From positions 558,001-622,000 of the forward strand of contig NZ_CP069357.1 of the NCBI RefSeq assembly GCF_016864375.1: a stretch of 64,000 bases of DNA, written 5' to 3'. This document shows, one piece after another, positions 36,112 through 44,502 of the stretch; positions within the stretch are counted from its first letter, which is position 1, and each line of letters starts with the position of its first letter. The translations under genes and the position numbers were made by a program. The notes under the pieces are model-generated. The model made no database searches. It was not told the DNA's origin and saw only the letters and a program-made list of their open reading frames with translations. This DNA comes from Microvirga sp. VF16 (GTDB taxonomy: Bacteria > Pseudomonadota > Alphaproteobacteria > Rhizobiales > Beijerinckiaceae).

Positions 36112-36444
36112 GAGCAAAAGGCTATTGGGATCTTCCATTAGCGTTTGTGTTCTATCCGGGATCTGCTGTGTTCTTGGACTTGCGGTCAACGGACCAGTTC
36201 GGCACCTAAAATTGCAGGGCAGTTAAACCCCGAGAAGGCGTTTATCTTCCAATTGGCTCTATTCCAAGACGCATTGTCTATTTTTCAAGCGCGGCTCTGG
36301 AAGGATTGATCTGGTAGAGCAAGGCTATTGGCGTGTTCCAGTGGCGTTCGTGTTCTAATCGGGATCTTCTGTGTTTTGGATTGGCGGTCAACGGACCAGT
36401 TTCAGGGCGAAAAATGGCGTCTATTCTAAACCCCGTAAGGCGTT
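36112..36444 (+). repeat. Two imperfect tandem repeats of about 130 bp
   Basis: Copy 1 (about 36112-36243) and copy 2 (about 36316-36444) share AGCAAGGCTATTGG-like, GTTTGTGTTCTA/GTTCGTGTTCTAAT, CGGGATCTGCTGTGT/CGGGATCTTCTGTGT, GCGGTCAACGGACCAGTT and AAACCCCG blocks. Each ends in a CCCC element of the leader type. They lie between mucR and the gene at 36596. They may be duplicated promoter-leader units or small RNAs. Confidence 0.65.
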
Positions 36445-36595
36445 CAAATCGGTCGGAGAAATCCTGCTAATCTGTTGTTCTGTTTCTTCTTTGATGGCCT
36501 CGAAATCGGTTCAAAAGATCAGAGAAAACCCCCGAAGGATGCTCAGGACAAAGCAGCCAGACGGGAGTAGCTGATCCAACACGAGAGTAGAGTAC

Positions 36596-36841
36596 ATGAT
36601 CGCGATCGACACGAACTCCCGGTATGGCACCGTCGCCCAGCTGCGCGACCGTTATCGCCGCATGTATGAGCCGACCCACGGCGCTCTCAAGTCAATGAGC
36701 CTCAATCTCATCTCCAGCGAAAACCGGGCAACGCTTGTCCTCGGCTTCGCCTCCGCAGGGCAGGCGCGGAAGATGACCGCTGAAATCTCCTTCGATCCGG
36801 GCGAGACGACGGTTGCCAGCCTCGCCTCGCGCTGGCACTAG
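36596..36841 (+). CDS. Small hypothetical protein, 81 aa
   Basis: 81 residues with mixed alpha/beta composition (NRATLVLGFASAGQARKMTA). Downstream of the repeat pair, upstream of RNase H. No family recognised. The start lacks a strong ribosome site. Confidence 0.5.
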   Translation: MIAIDTNSRYGTVAQLRDRYRRMYEPTHGALKSMSLNLISSENRATLVLGFASAGQARKMTAEISFDPGETTVASLASRWH

Positions 36842-36911
36842 CCATAGCATCAGGGGCCGCTCCGACGCCCACAGATTGCTTCGCAGCCATTTCCAATCCG
36901 AGATCTCCCGC

Positions 36912-37571
36912 ATGTTCGATAATCATTTTCTGCGTGATGCTGCCGGCCGCTTGGTCGTTCAGGCCTACATCGATGGCGCCTGCTCGGGGAATCCCGGTCC
37001 TGGCGGCTTCGGAGTCGTCATCCTGGATAGGCACGGCAAGGCCCATTCCCTCTCCGGTTTCGGCGGCTCGCAGACCACGAACAACAAGATGGAGCTCTCG
37101 GCCGCCATCGCGCTGCTTGATCACTTTAAGGCGGAGGAGTGCAGCTTCACCATCCATGCCGACAGCCAGTATGTGATCAAGGGCATCACGGAATGGATCG
37201 TCAATTGGAAGCGCAACAACTGGCGCAACGCCCAGAAGAAGCCGGTCGAAAACCAAGATCTCTGGCACGAGCTCGACCGCCTCGCGTCCAAGCAGCAGAT
37301 CAAATGGCAGTGGGTCCGCGGCCATAACGGCAACCAGTACAATGAAATGGCCGATCAACTGGCCGTCAACGCTGGCCGCGGCTCCGTCCTGGAGCCGGAT
37401 TGGAATGGCGCCGACGAACAACAGCGCCCCTCCCCGCCGACGATTCAGTTCCCGGTGAAGTCGCCTGAGGAACAGATCATCACGCAGCTCGAGCGGGCAC
37501 TGGCGACAGGCTCACCCACCGATCTCAGAGACGCCGCCCAGGCCGCACTCGACCACCTGAAATCCCGCTAA
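36912..37571 (+). CDS. rnhA: Ribonuclease HI with C-terminal extension
   Basis: 219 residues from the ATG at 36912 (a longer frame begins at 36813). All catalytic residues are visible: YIDGACSGNPGPGG (Asp), TNNKMELSAAI (Glu), IHADSQYVIKG (Asp) and NEMADQLA (Asp). The basic handle WKRNNWRNAQKKPVENQDLW is present. About 65 residues follow the catalytic core. It removes RNA from RNA-DNA hybrids during replication and R-loop resolution. Confidence 0.95.
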   Translation: MFDNHFLRDAAGRLVVQAYIDGACSGNPGPGGFGVVILDRHGKAHSLSGFGGSQTTNNKMELSAAIALLDHFKAEECSFTIHADSQYVIKGITEWIVNWKRNNWRNAQKKPVENQDLWHELDRLASKQQIKWQWVRGHNGNQYNEMADQLAVNAGRGSVLEPDWNGADEQQRPSPPTIQFPVKSPEEQIITQLERALATGSPTDLRDAAQAALDHLKSR

Positions 37572-37591
37572 CCTCACGCCCGAGGACAGTC

Positions 37592-38362
37592 ATGACGACG
37601 TATGCATCCCAGGCTCTGGTCTGGGCACGATCCCGCTCGCTTCAATCTCTGAAGGCTAAACTCGACGCCGCGCCCGTGCTGGCCGCCGTTGTGGCCTTTC
37701 TCGTGTTCGCCTTTGTCGATCTGATCTTCGACACCTCGCTTGCTTTCGTCTTCATGCTCCTGATCGTGGTACCGGCCGCTTACTTCTTCGTCTCGGACCG
37801 GCTGCGACCCAGCCCTGTTCAGAAGCGCCTGGGGTTTCTTGCAAGCTCCTCCTTTCAGAGGTTCGTGTCCCTCGCCGAGATTACGGTCGAGCCACCCCTC
37901 GTTGCACAGAAAGCGGGTCTCCTCCTCATGATCGACCGGCGATCCCGCCAGGTCTCGGAGCGGATGGAGGTTTACCGCCTCATCCAGGAAGGCTCGCTCA
38001 AGAACAAATTCTTGGTGCCCTCGACCATCCGGTTTCACCGCGACGGCATTGCCGAGATCGAGATCAGCCGCAATGACCTGAACCCCGTAAAGATCAGGAT
38101 CGACCTTCGGCGGGGCCTCAATCGGGTCACCCTCCGGGAGACGGTACCCGACGAAAAGAATCCGTACGTGAACCAGGTTCGTCGATACCTCTTGGATATT
38201 TCACTCGACAGCATCGCCGAGATCCGACGGGCTAGGATCAAGATCGCTCAATTCCTCAAGGTCGATACCTGTCCGGCAGAGGAGCGTCCCAATAGGACAG
38301 CGGCGATGGCTTTCGCCAACAACCTGCTCGATTCCCGCAAGAAGGAGCTTTTCGGCCAATGA
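37592..38362 (+). CDS. Membrane protein of unknown function, 256 aa
   Basis: Two adjacent membrane segments near residues 29-66 (LAAVVAFLVFAFVDLIF; FVFMLLIVVPAAYFF), then a soluble cytoplasmic domain of about 180 residues with beta-strand character. The stop overlaps the start of the next small membrane peptide (ATGA). No recognised domain. Confidence 0.65.
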   Translation: MTTYASQALVWARSRSLQSLKAKLDAAPVLAAVVAFLVFAFVDLIFDTSLAFVFMLLIVVPAAYFFVSDRLRPSPVQKRLGFLASSSFQRFVSLAEITVEPPLVAQKAGLLLMIDRRSRQVSERMEVYRLIQEGSLKNKFLVPSTIRFHRDGIAEIEISRNDLNPVKIRIDLRRGLNRVTLRETVPDEKNPYVNQVRRYLLDISLDSIAEIRRARIKIAQFLKVDTCPAEERPNRTAAMAFANNLLDSRKKELFGQ

Positions 38363-38484
38363 CCGACGGGAAACTGATCACGCGCGAGGAAACGAGGTTC
38401 CTCCTCGCTCTCCTCCTGTTCATCCCAGCCTGCGCCGCTGGGTCTGTAGGGCTGGTCGCGATTATTGGCCTCCTCGCTGAATAA
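38359..38484 (+). CDS. 41-residue single-pass membrane peptide
   Basis: Starts inside the stop of the preceding membrane protein (ATGA). It has a charged N-terminus (MTDGKLITREETR) then a hydrophobic helix (FLLALLLFIPACAAGSVGLV). Translational coupling suggests it partners the larger membrane protein. Too short for standard ORF calling. Confidence 0.5.
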   Translation: MTDGKLITREETRFLLALLLFIPACAAGSVGLVAIIGLLAE

Positions 38485-38513
38485 ACAGCTCATCCGCCGA
38501 AAAGGACCTTCCT

Positions 38514-38888
38514 ATGATTAGTCCGCACTCGATCCACTCAGCCGAAGTTGTCCTCGAGGCCCTCGCAGGAACATCCCGCGCAGAACTCGCCATCGAAACT
38601 TACGAACGAACGGCCGGAATGGTTGGCAACACCGGCATCCAGATCTGGCACCTAATCCTGTCCCTCATGGACCTCTGCGAAACCCAGGGATCACATTTCG
38701 ATGTGCTCCTACAGCAGGCCCAAATTGCCTTTGCCAAGGATGTGGCAGGCAAGCCTGACGCCCAGGTTCAGTTTCTTCTCTTCGACCTGATGACCCTTTG
38801 CAAATCAAGGGACATCGACTTCGCCGAAATAATTGCAAATCTCCGGGCCGAGCGCCCGATCATCAACGGAGATGACACCGATGCTTGA
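38514..38888 (+). CDS. Hypothetical helical protein, 124 aa
   Basis: 124 residues with two similar helical stretches (LILSLMDLCETQGSHFDVLL and LLFDLMTLCKSRDIDFAEII), suggesting an internal duplication. It overlaps the next gene by eight bases. Function unknown. Confidence 0.6.
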   Translation: MISPHSIHSAEVVLEALAGTSRAELAIETYERTAGMVGNTGIQIWHLILSLMDLCETQGSHFDVLLQQAQIAFAKDVAGKPDAQVQFLLFDLMTLCKSRDIDFAEIIANLRAERPIINGDDTDA

Positions 38889-39201
38889 TCGACAGAAAGC
38901 GCGTTCTGAGATCCTGGACGCCGTTCGGCAAATGGCCGGGCAATACCCGGAAGCGGAGTATGGCTTCGCCCGTGAGCAATCCGGCCTCCTCGGTCAGATC
39001 AAGCGGATTTGCGGCAACGTCATGCCCACTGCGCGCCAGTGCTGGGAGTTCGTTGGCCTTGACCGTTCGAAGCTGATCGACGAGTTCGCCTTTGCACAGG
39101 AGGACCTGAGAAAGGCCAAAGCTTCGAAGCTATTCCCTCACCAGGAGATGGCTTTGGAGGAGCTTCGCAAGACCAACCACGCGATCCTTCAGGTTCGGTA
39201 A
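38881..39201 (+). CDS. Hypothetical protein, 106 aa
   Basis: Start at 38881, inside the end of the previous gene, which suggests translational coupling; a longer frame from 38833 would overlap more. Helical, with RQKARSEILDAVRQMAGQYP near the start. No family recognised. Confidence 0.55.
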   Translation: MLDRQKARSEILDAVRQMAGQYPEAEYGFAREQSGLLGQIKRICGNVMPTARQCWEFVGLDRSKLIDEFAFAQEDLRKAKASKLFPHQEMALEELRKTNHAILQVR

Positions 39202-39211
39202 GTCACCGAGG

Positions 39212-39613
39212 TCAGGCCTGGCAGAACCATTGCATCATGGTGACTTTGTCCTTCCAGATGTAGGTCCACGTCAGATTCTTCGTATCCGTGTTGTAATAAA
39301 AGGCGTGCGGAAATCCTGCCCTCACCCCGGCTCCGAAAACACCGGTGGCGTCCTTTCTCACTAAGAAGCTATCGCCCTTCGGATCGAAGACATCGCCCTT
39401 TTTGGTCCGGAAGCTCCATTCAGGCTCATTTGGCGTAAACCGCGAGTACATATGAACCTCGTGGGCCGCCTCATCGATCACGAACCGATTGACCGAGCCC
39501 ATGCGGTCAGCCTCGATACGATTGCTCGTCAATTCGCAGCGTAGAGTGAGCGCAGAAGCTGGTGTTCCAGCCAGACCTAGGACCGCAGCCAAGAATAGGC
39601 GCTTAGAATTCAT
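39212..39613 (-). CDS. Secreted hypothetical protein, 133 aa
   Basis: Starting at 39613 gives a clear signal peptide (MNSKRLFLAAVLGLAGTPASA). The mature protein is beta-rich, with two Cys (one near each end: LRCELT and WFCQA) that could form a disulfide. Upstream extension to 39667 is unlikely because it would mask the signal. Function unknown. Confidence 0.65.
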   Translation of the reverse strand: MNSKRLFLAAVLGLAGTPASALTLRCELTSNRIEADRMGSVNRFVIDEAAHEVHMYSRFTPNEPEWSFRTKKGDVFDPKGDSFLVRKDATGVFGAGVRAGFPHAFYYNTDTKNLTWTYIWKDKVTMMQWFCQA

Positions 39614-39757
39614 CGTTTCGTTCCGTTGTATGTCAGGCCATCGCTGTCGCGGAGGCCCTTTCTCCACTAAACGGCCCCCATCTACAATCCGGTTCCATTG
39701 CCTCGGGCTAAAATCCGGATTGTTCAGCCGTCGGCCGTGATCCCCAGCGAGAACCCC

Positions 39758-40153
39758 ATGGATGCCTCAACCGACCTCCCCACTGGTGAAGTCCGCGCCT
39801 ATTGCGACCTTCATCGACGTTGCAGCTCCCTTAAGGCTATGACCGGCGAGAAGAAGGGAAAGGTCGTTGCCAAGCCAAGGCAGGTCGTACTCCAGGACGT
39901 TCGCTTTGAAGTGAGTCAAGCCGGTCTCCGCCGCACCCGCGAGGAGAATGTTCGGAACGTCCATGCGTATGCTCGGGGCCATGTGCGCGATCAGGACGTC
40001 GAGGCAGTGCGCAACCATCCTGATGCAGTGCAGATCCGATACAACCCGCACAAGTTCGACACCTTCGTCCGTGCGGATACCCTAGAGCCGGTCGCAACCG
40101 CTCAAGTCTTCGCAATCGACGGCAAGCTCTCGTACGCGCTCGGCGTTGCCTGA
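39758..40153 (+). CDS. Hypothetical basic protein, 131 aa
   Basis: Start MDASTDLPTGEVRAYCDLHR at 39758; a longer frame from 39698 is less likely. Rich in Arg/Lys/Val, with VRNVHAYARGHVRDQDVEAV. It looks like an alpha-beta protein; no family recognised. The DNA methyltransferase follows 42 bases later. Confidence 0.55.
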   Translation: MDASTDLPTGEVRAYCDLHRRCSSLKAMTGEKKGKVVAKPRQVVLQDVRFEVSQAGLRRTREENVRNVHAYARGHVRDQDVEAVRNHPDAVQIRYNPHKFDTFVRADTLEPVATAQVFAIDGKLSYALGVA

Positions 40154-40195
40154 TCCCATCGCCCCTCCGACATCAGATCATCGCTGGAGTACCCT

Positions 40196-41293
40196 ATGAA
40201 CGCTCATTCGCCCGTTCTGGTGACCGAGACCGACATCCTCCAAGCCTTGCCGGTCATGACCTATGACGAGATCCGAGCGGCCTCAGGATGGAGCCGGGGC
40301 AAGATTTACAACCTTGCCTTGAAGCATAATGCCCGCAAGACCGAGGCCCGTATCCGTGAGCGGGCTGCGGAGCGCAAGGCCCGTCAACTCGAGAGCCTCG
40401 CGGCGTTAATCGATACGACAGCTAAAGCTGACGTTCTGGACTATTTGGATTCTTTGCCGGATGGCTCCGCCCGCCTGATAATCTCTAGCATTCCCTACAA
40501 CGTCGGCAAATCATACGGCGATGGTGCCTCCGCCGATCAGATGGCCTTCGTCTATTTCATGGGCTGGACGATGCAGGTCATCTCGGAATGCGCTCGCATC
40601 CTGAAGGACGGCGGCACGCTCTTCCTTCAGGTCGGATCGACCCGCGATGAGACGGGAGGCCTTGCCCCGCTCGATGCCCTCCTATTCGAACCGCTAAAGA
40701 AAACAGGCCTTACATTTCAATCGCGAGTAATTTGGACCCAGCCACATGGGCTGACGCCGAAGGGCAGACTCGCAGAGCGTCATGAAACCGCTCTCGTCTT
40801 CTCGAAGGGTCCGAACCCTGTTTTTAACCCGACCCCGGCCCGAAAGCCTCAAAAGGGACCAAGCAAGAGAGCGTTCAAAGGGGCGCGCAAAGGCAAACTT
40901 TCGAGCCACCCTTTAGGTGCTTGGCCGTCGAACGTTTGGGACGATATCGGCAATGTCGGCCACAATCATCCTGAACGGACCGGCCATCCCGCTCAGTTCC
41001 CCCTGGAACTCGCCCGTCGGGCGGTCCTCGTCTATTCGATGCCAGGGGATCTGGTAATCGATCCGTTCTCAGGGTCCGGCACAACGCATGTTGCCTGCCG
41101 CGAAACTGGACGAAGCTTCTCCGGGTGCGATCTGTTCTACGAGGATATGCGAGCCAAGCGCCTTGCTTCCGTGGAGCCAGATCTCGTCTCCCACCTTCCA
41201 GGCGTTTCGGATGAGACCCTCGCAGTCTGGCAGGCCGAAGCTCGCCGCGTCGATGCGCCGGCCCAGACCAACCTTCTCGACTTTCTCCCGTAA
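40196..41293 (+). CDS. DNA methyltransferase (N4/N6 amino, beta-type order)
   Basis: 365 residues. A helix-turn-helix-like N-terminus (MTYDEIRAASGWSRGKIYNL) precedes motif IV at 98-101 (SIPYNVGKSY) and, about 190 residues later, the AdoMet motif DPFSGSGTTHVAC. This order (IV before FxGxG) is the beta class, which includes CcrM-like and N4-cytosine enzymes. The motif is SIPY rather than the usual SPPY/DPPY. No restriction endonuclease neighbour is evident, so it may be an orphan enzyme. Confidence 0.88.
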   Translation: MNAHSPVLVTETDILQALPVMTYDEIRAASGWSRGKIYNLALKHNARKTEARIRERAAERKARQLESLAALIDTTAKADVLDYLDSLPDGSARLIISSIPYNVGKSYGDGASADQMAFVYFMGWTMQVISECARILKDGGTLFLQVGSTRDETGGLAPLDALLFEPLKKTGLTFQSRVIWTQPHGLTPKGRLAERHETALVFSKGPNPVFNPTPARKPQKGPSKRAFKGARKGKLSSHPLGAWPSNVWDDIGNVGHNHPERTGHPAQFPLELARRAVLVYSMPGDLVIDPFSGSGTTHVACRETGRSFSGCDLFYEDMRAKRLASVEPDLVSHLPGVSDETLAVWQAEARRVDAPAQTNLLDFLP

Positions 41294-41307
41294 CCGAGGG
41301 CTGAACG

Positions 41308-41595
41308 ATGCGACGCTACATCAAGCTCAGTGAGCTTTGCCATATTCCTACTCCGAAATCGGATAGGTACAGCCCAGACCTGATGGAACAGGCCCGGACC
41401 GCGCAGGTAAAAAGGAACCTTCGTTGGGATAATGCCCTGGGCATCCTTAGGGATGACGATATCGGCCTCCGGGCCCGGTTCGTTAACCAATCCGATCACG
41501 AGCCGCATAACAGTGAGGCAGACGTTATGCAGTGGGTCTTTGCCTCATCCATCAAGAACTCGGCTAGCCGGATCAGCCGCGGCTTTGAACCCTAG
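41308..41595 (+). CDS. Small hypothetical protein, 95 aa
   Basis: 95 residues starting 15 bases after the methyltransferase, probably co-transcribed. Contains NLRWDNALGILRDDDIGLRA. No family recognised. Confidence 0.5.
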   Translation: MRRYIKLSELCHIPTPKSDRYSPDLMEQARTAQVKRNLRWDNALGILRDDDIGLRARFVNQSDHEPHNSEADVMQWVFASSIKNSASRISRGFEP

Positions 41596-41677
41596 CGGAT
41601 AACCGCTGCTTAAGGCATGCACGCTACCTAGTTCATAGAAAGCCCGGTCTCAGACTTGGCAAACCTCCTAGCGATCG

Positions 41678-42511
41678 ATGCCGCTCTACCTCAACACGCT
41701 CTTCGCCCAAGCTAATGTCCCGCCCTCAGACATTCGTCTTCTGAGGCACAAAGACCCTCGGTCGGCCAGAGGCCGGACACCCTACGAGCTTTGGCGTGAC
41801 GACAGGCCTGCCTTCGAGCTCTACCAAGGCACTCAGAGCTTTAAAAGCAGGCCGAAGCTGCAGGCAGACTATTGGGCGTCTTTCGTGGTCACCCCGACTG
41901 GAGAGACGCTCCTCGCCGGCTTCTATCGATGCCGGTATCTCGGGCCTTCCACGGAAGATAGGATTTGGCCGCACGCCGACGGGATCGACCTAGCCGGCAC
42001 TTGCGACATCTACGATCTCGCCTTGGCAAATGACCTCCTCGACCTTGCTGGCCGGCTTGTGATCGACTGGGGCGCCTCAGAACGCGCCTGGATCCAGCGG
42101 GCCGACAATCAAAACAAGATTGTCATTGAGATCCGAACGGAGTTCCAGGAGCCGGATTTCCCCGGGTTTGCACGGTTCATCGCTCCACTATCAAATTTGG
42201 AAGGGCTCCCGCTCTCCTGGCGGACTGCCCTGTCGAACTCCCGCGGGGTCTATCTCCTGACCTGTCCGAAGACGAAGGAGCAATATGTCGGCGCGGCCTA
42301 CGGCGAGGGTGGGTTCTACGGCCGCTGGCTCGCCTACGTCCACGGCGGCCACGGCGGCAACGTCGCCCTCCGGAGCCGAGACCCCAGCGACTACCAAGTT
42401 TCGATTCTAGAAGTCGCCGGTTCTGCCGCCACAGTCGAGAACATCATCGGCATGGAAGACCTCTGGAAACGCAAGCTCCAGAGCCGAGAAATGGGCCTGA
42501 ACCGGAATTAG
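41678..42511 (+). CDS. GIY-YIG domain protein with unknown N-terminal domain
   Basis: 277 residues. The C-terminal part has the GIY-YIG nuclease signature (GVYLLTCPKTKEQYVGAA, then GGFYGRWLAYVHGGHGGN and ETA-like end VENIIGMEDLWKRKL). The N-terminal ~180 residues have no recognised domain. Such fusions occur in mobile-element and defence genes. Whether it cuts DNA here is inference. Confidence 0.75.
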   Translation: MPLYLNTLFAQANVPPSDIRLLRHKDPRSARGRTPYELWRDDRPAFELYQGTQSFKSRPKLQADYWASFVVTPTGETLLAGFYRCRYLGPSTEDRIWPHADGIDLAGTCDIYDLALANDLLDLAGRLVIDWGASERAWIQRADNQNKIVIEIRTEFQEPDFPGFARFIAPLSNLEGLPLSWRTALSNSRGVYLLTCPKTKEQYVGAAYGEGGFYGRWLAYVHGGHGGNVALRSRDPSDYQVSILEVAGSAATVENIIGMEDLWKRKLQSREMGLNRN

Positions 42512-42599
42512 GGCATTCATCATTCCGAATTAAACTTCTTGCAGACGAATTGCTAAATCGGAGATCAGGGCAAGGGATCGAATTCGATCTTTTGGAAAA

Positions 42600-42607
42600 C
42601 CCCAGGA
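42600..42607 (+). promoter_or_regulatory. Leader-like CCCC element before macro-domain gene
   Basis: GGAAAACCCCAGGAACTTCG precedes ATG at 42614. The end AGGA-N(2)-CTTCGATG matches the downstream part of leaders at 46759, 55621, 60226 and 60790. Confidence 0.45.
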
Positions 42608-42613
42608 ACTTCG

Positions 42614-43165
42614 ATGATTCGAGAAATTCGCGGCAACGCCCTCCAGACCGAAGCCATGGTCATCGGTCACGGCACAAACTGCATCGGCGCGATGGGCAAG
42701 GGCTTTGCCGAGGCTATTGCCGAAACCTGGCCGCACGTCAAACGCGAGTTTAAGTGTCTCCATAGCTCGGTGCCGACCATTCGCGGCACCCGCCCGAACA
42801 CGTCCGTTGCTCCCTCTCTGCTTGGTACCGTTCAGTTCGTCGGCGTGACCGAGGTGGGGCTCCGCCGGCGGTTGCGCCCTAATCTGGCGGCCATCGCCAA
42901 CCTGTTCATCCAGTTGGAGGTCGGCACCGACCGCCGCCGCGTCGAGTACGACGCCGTGCGCTCCTCGCTCACCTCGTCCCGGGATCAGATGCTGGCAGGC
43001 ATCATCCTGGATTCACGTCGTCCTGATGAGGTCATCCACCCGACGTCACTCGCCCTCCCCCGGATTGGTGCCGGACTTTCCGGCGGCGATTGGCCGACGA
43101 TCAGGGCCATTATCGATGAGGTCTTCAGAGCCTCCCCGATCGACGTCACGATTTACGTGCAATAA
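42614..43165 (+). CDS. Macro-domain protein
   Basis: 183 residues. MIREIRGNALQTEAMVIGHG with GMGKGFA-like loop (TNCIGAMGKGFAEAI) and a C-terminal LPRIGAGLSGGDWPTIRAII match macro domains, which bind ADP-ribose and often hydrolyse ADP-ribose esters. The binding Asp/Asn appears as N (GHGTNCIG). Such genes can be antitoxin-like partners of ADP-ribosyltransferases, but none was identified here. Confidence 0.85.
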   Translation: MIREIRGNALQTEAMVIGHGTNCIGAMGKGFAEAIAETWPHVKREFKCLHSSVPTIRGTRPNTSVAPSLLGTVQFVGVTEVGLRRRLRPNLAAIANLFIQLEVGTDRRRVEYDAVRSSLTSSRDQMLAGIILDSRRPDEVIHPTSLALPRIGAGLSGGDWPTIRAIIDEVFRASPIDVTIYVQ

Positions 43166-43179
43166 GGAGCCGACAGCTG

Positions 43180-43518
43180 ATGCCCGTCCAAGCCTCTGCC
43201 GCTCTTCGCCGTCAGTCTCGCCACGACCGTCGGATCAGCCGTGCTGAAACAGTCATCCCACACGGGGATTACTGCTACCGCATCACCAGCGTCGCCACAG
43301 GGGTAGACGGAGCGCCATCCCTGAAAACCCAGTGCTGTCCGTACTGGAAAGGGCGGAAAGACCGGCCCGAACAACGCTTTGGATACTGCCGTCTCCTTAA
43401 GGTTGGCGACTACACCCAGGGCCGCACGCCTGACGGCGAGCCGCGGGCCACCTCGCTCCTCTGGGACCAGGTCAAAGAGTGCGGCCTCAATCCCGAGCCG
43501 GTCGCCATCAGCAGCTAA
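43180..43518 (+). CDS. Hypothetical Cys-containing protein, 112 aa
   Basis: 112 residues with several Cys (DYCYRI, QCCPYW, GYCRLL, ECGL) that could bind a metal. It lies between the macro-domain and exonuclease genes on one strand. No family recognised. Confidence 0.55.
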   Translation: MPVQASAALRRQSRHDRRISRAETVIPHGDYCYRITSVATGVDGAPSLKTQCCPYWKGRKDRPEQRFGYCRLLKVGDYTQGRTPDGEPRATSLLWDQVKECGLNPEPVAISS

Positions 43519-43540
43519 CCGTCTACAGAAAGTTCGATTC

Positions 43541-44443
43541 ATGCATCTTGAGGATATGGCAGCCGCCCTTGAAGCCTCAGGCCGCTATCGCGTCCTGCGC
43601 CAACTGGTCACCGATGCAGAGGCATTCCGCCCCGCTCCCGATCCGAAAGACCTCCCGGTCGGACAGCACTTTGGCCTCTATGTGGATACGGAGACCACCT
43701 CGCTCGATCCCAGGAGCGGAGACATCATCGAGCTCGCCATGGTTCCGTTTACCTTCATGGATGACGGAGAGATCATTGAGATCTTCCAGCCGTTCCAGCA
43801 GCTGCAGCAACCGTCCCAGCCCATCCCAGCCGCAATCACTGACCTGACCGGCATCGACGACAGCATGGTCCAGGGGAAAATCATCGACCTTGATGCCGTC
43901 GTTGGCCTCGTCTCGGCCACCGAAATCTGTGTGGCTCACAAGGCCTCCTTCGATCGCCGCTGGCTGGAAAAGCTGTCGCCGATCTTCACCACGAAACCGT
44001 GGGCCTGTTCCCTCTATGAGGTCCCTTGGAAAGAGGAAGGCTTTGAGAGCGCGACCCTCAGCTACATCGGCATGAAAAGCGGGTTCTTCTTCAAGGCACA
44101 TCGGGCCGCGCAAGATTGCCTCGCCGCCCTCCAGATCCTCAAGCTGCCTCTCCCGAAGTCTGGACGCTCCCCGATCTCCTACCTGCTGCAGGCCTCCAGA
44201 GCGATAACCTGCCGCGTCAAAGCGCCCAACACACCCTATGAGCGAAAGGACCTTCTCAAAGCTCGGTCCTACCGCTGGTCGGATGGATCGGACGGCTCAC
44301 AGAAAGCGTGGTGGATCGACGTTCCCGAAGAGAAGCTCCAGGAGGAAATCACCTTCCTGCAGTCGCAAATCTATCTGCGCCCAGTCGATCCTCCCGTGCG
44401 CCGGATCACCGCCCTGGATCGGTTTTCCGCAAGAGCCGATTGA
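43541..44443 (+). CDS. DEDDh 3'-5' exonuclease
   Basis: 300 residues from ATG at 43541. Motifs: LYVDTETTSLDP (Asp49, Glu51), CVAHKASFDRRWLEKL (Asp) and HRAAQDCLAAL (His then Asp). These are the DEDDh residues of the DnaQ-like family, which proofreads or trims 3' ends. The C-terminal ~90 residues are an additional, unassigned domain. A longer frame from 43379 exists but overlaps the previous gene. Confidence 0.85.
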   Translation: MHLEDMAAALEASGRYRVLRQLVTDAEAFRPAPDPKDLPVGQHFGLYVDTETTSLDPRSGDIIELAMVPFTFMDDGEIIEIFQPFQQLQQPSQPIPAAITDLTGIDDSMVQGKIIDLDAVVGLVSATEICVAHKASFDRRWLEKLSPIFTTKPWACSLYEVPWKEEGFESATLSYIGMKSGFFFKAHRAAQDCLAALQILKLPLPKSGRSPISYLLQASRAITCRVKAPNTPYERKDLLKARSYRWSDGSDGSQKAWWIDVPEEKLQEEITFLQSQIYLRPVDPPVRRITALDRFSARAD

Positions 44444-44484
44444 AGCCAGGATCTGAGGACCGGCGGAATTCAATTCGCAGGAAT

Positions 44485-44492
44485 CCCCGAAA
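44485..44492 (+). promoter_or_regulatory. Leader motif core CCCCGAAA
   Basis: GGAATCCCCGAAAGGAATAGG lies immediately before the ATG at 44503; a small GCGGAATT/AATTCGC stem precedes it. Confidence 0.5.
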
Positions 44493-44502
44493 GGAATAGG
44501 GA

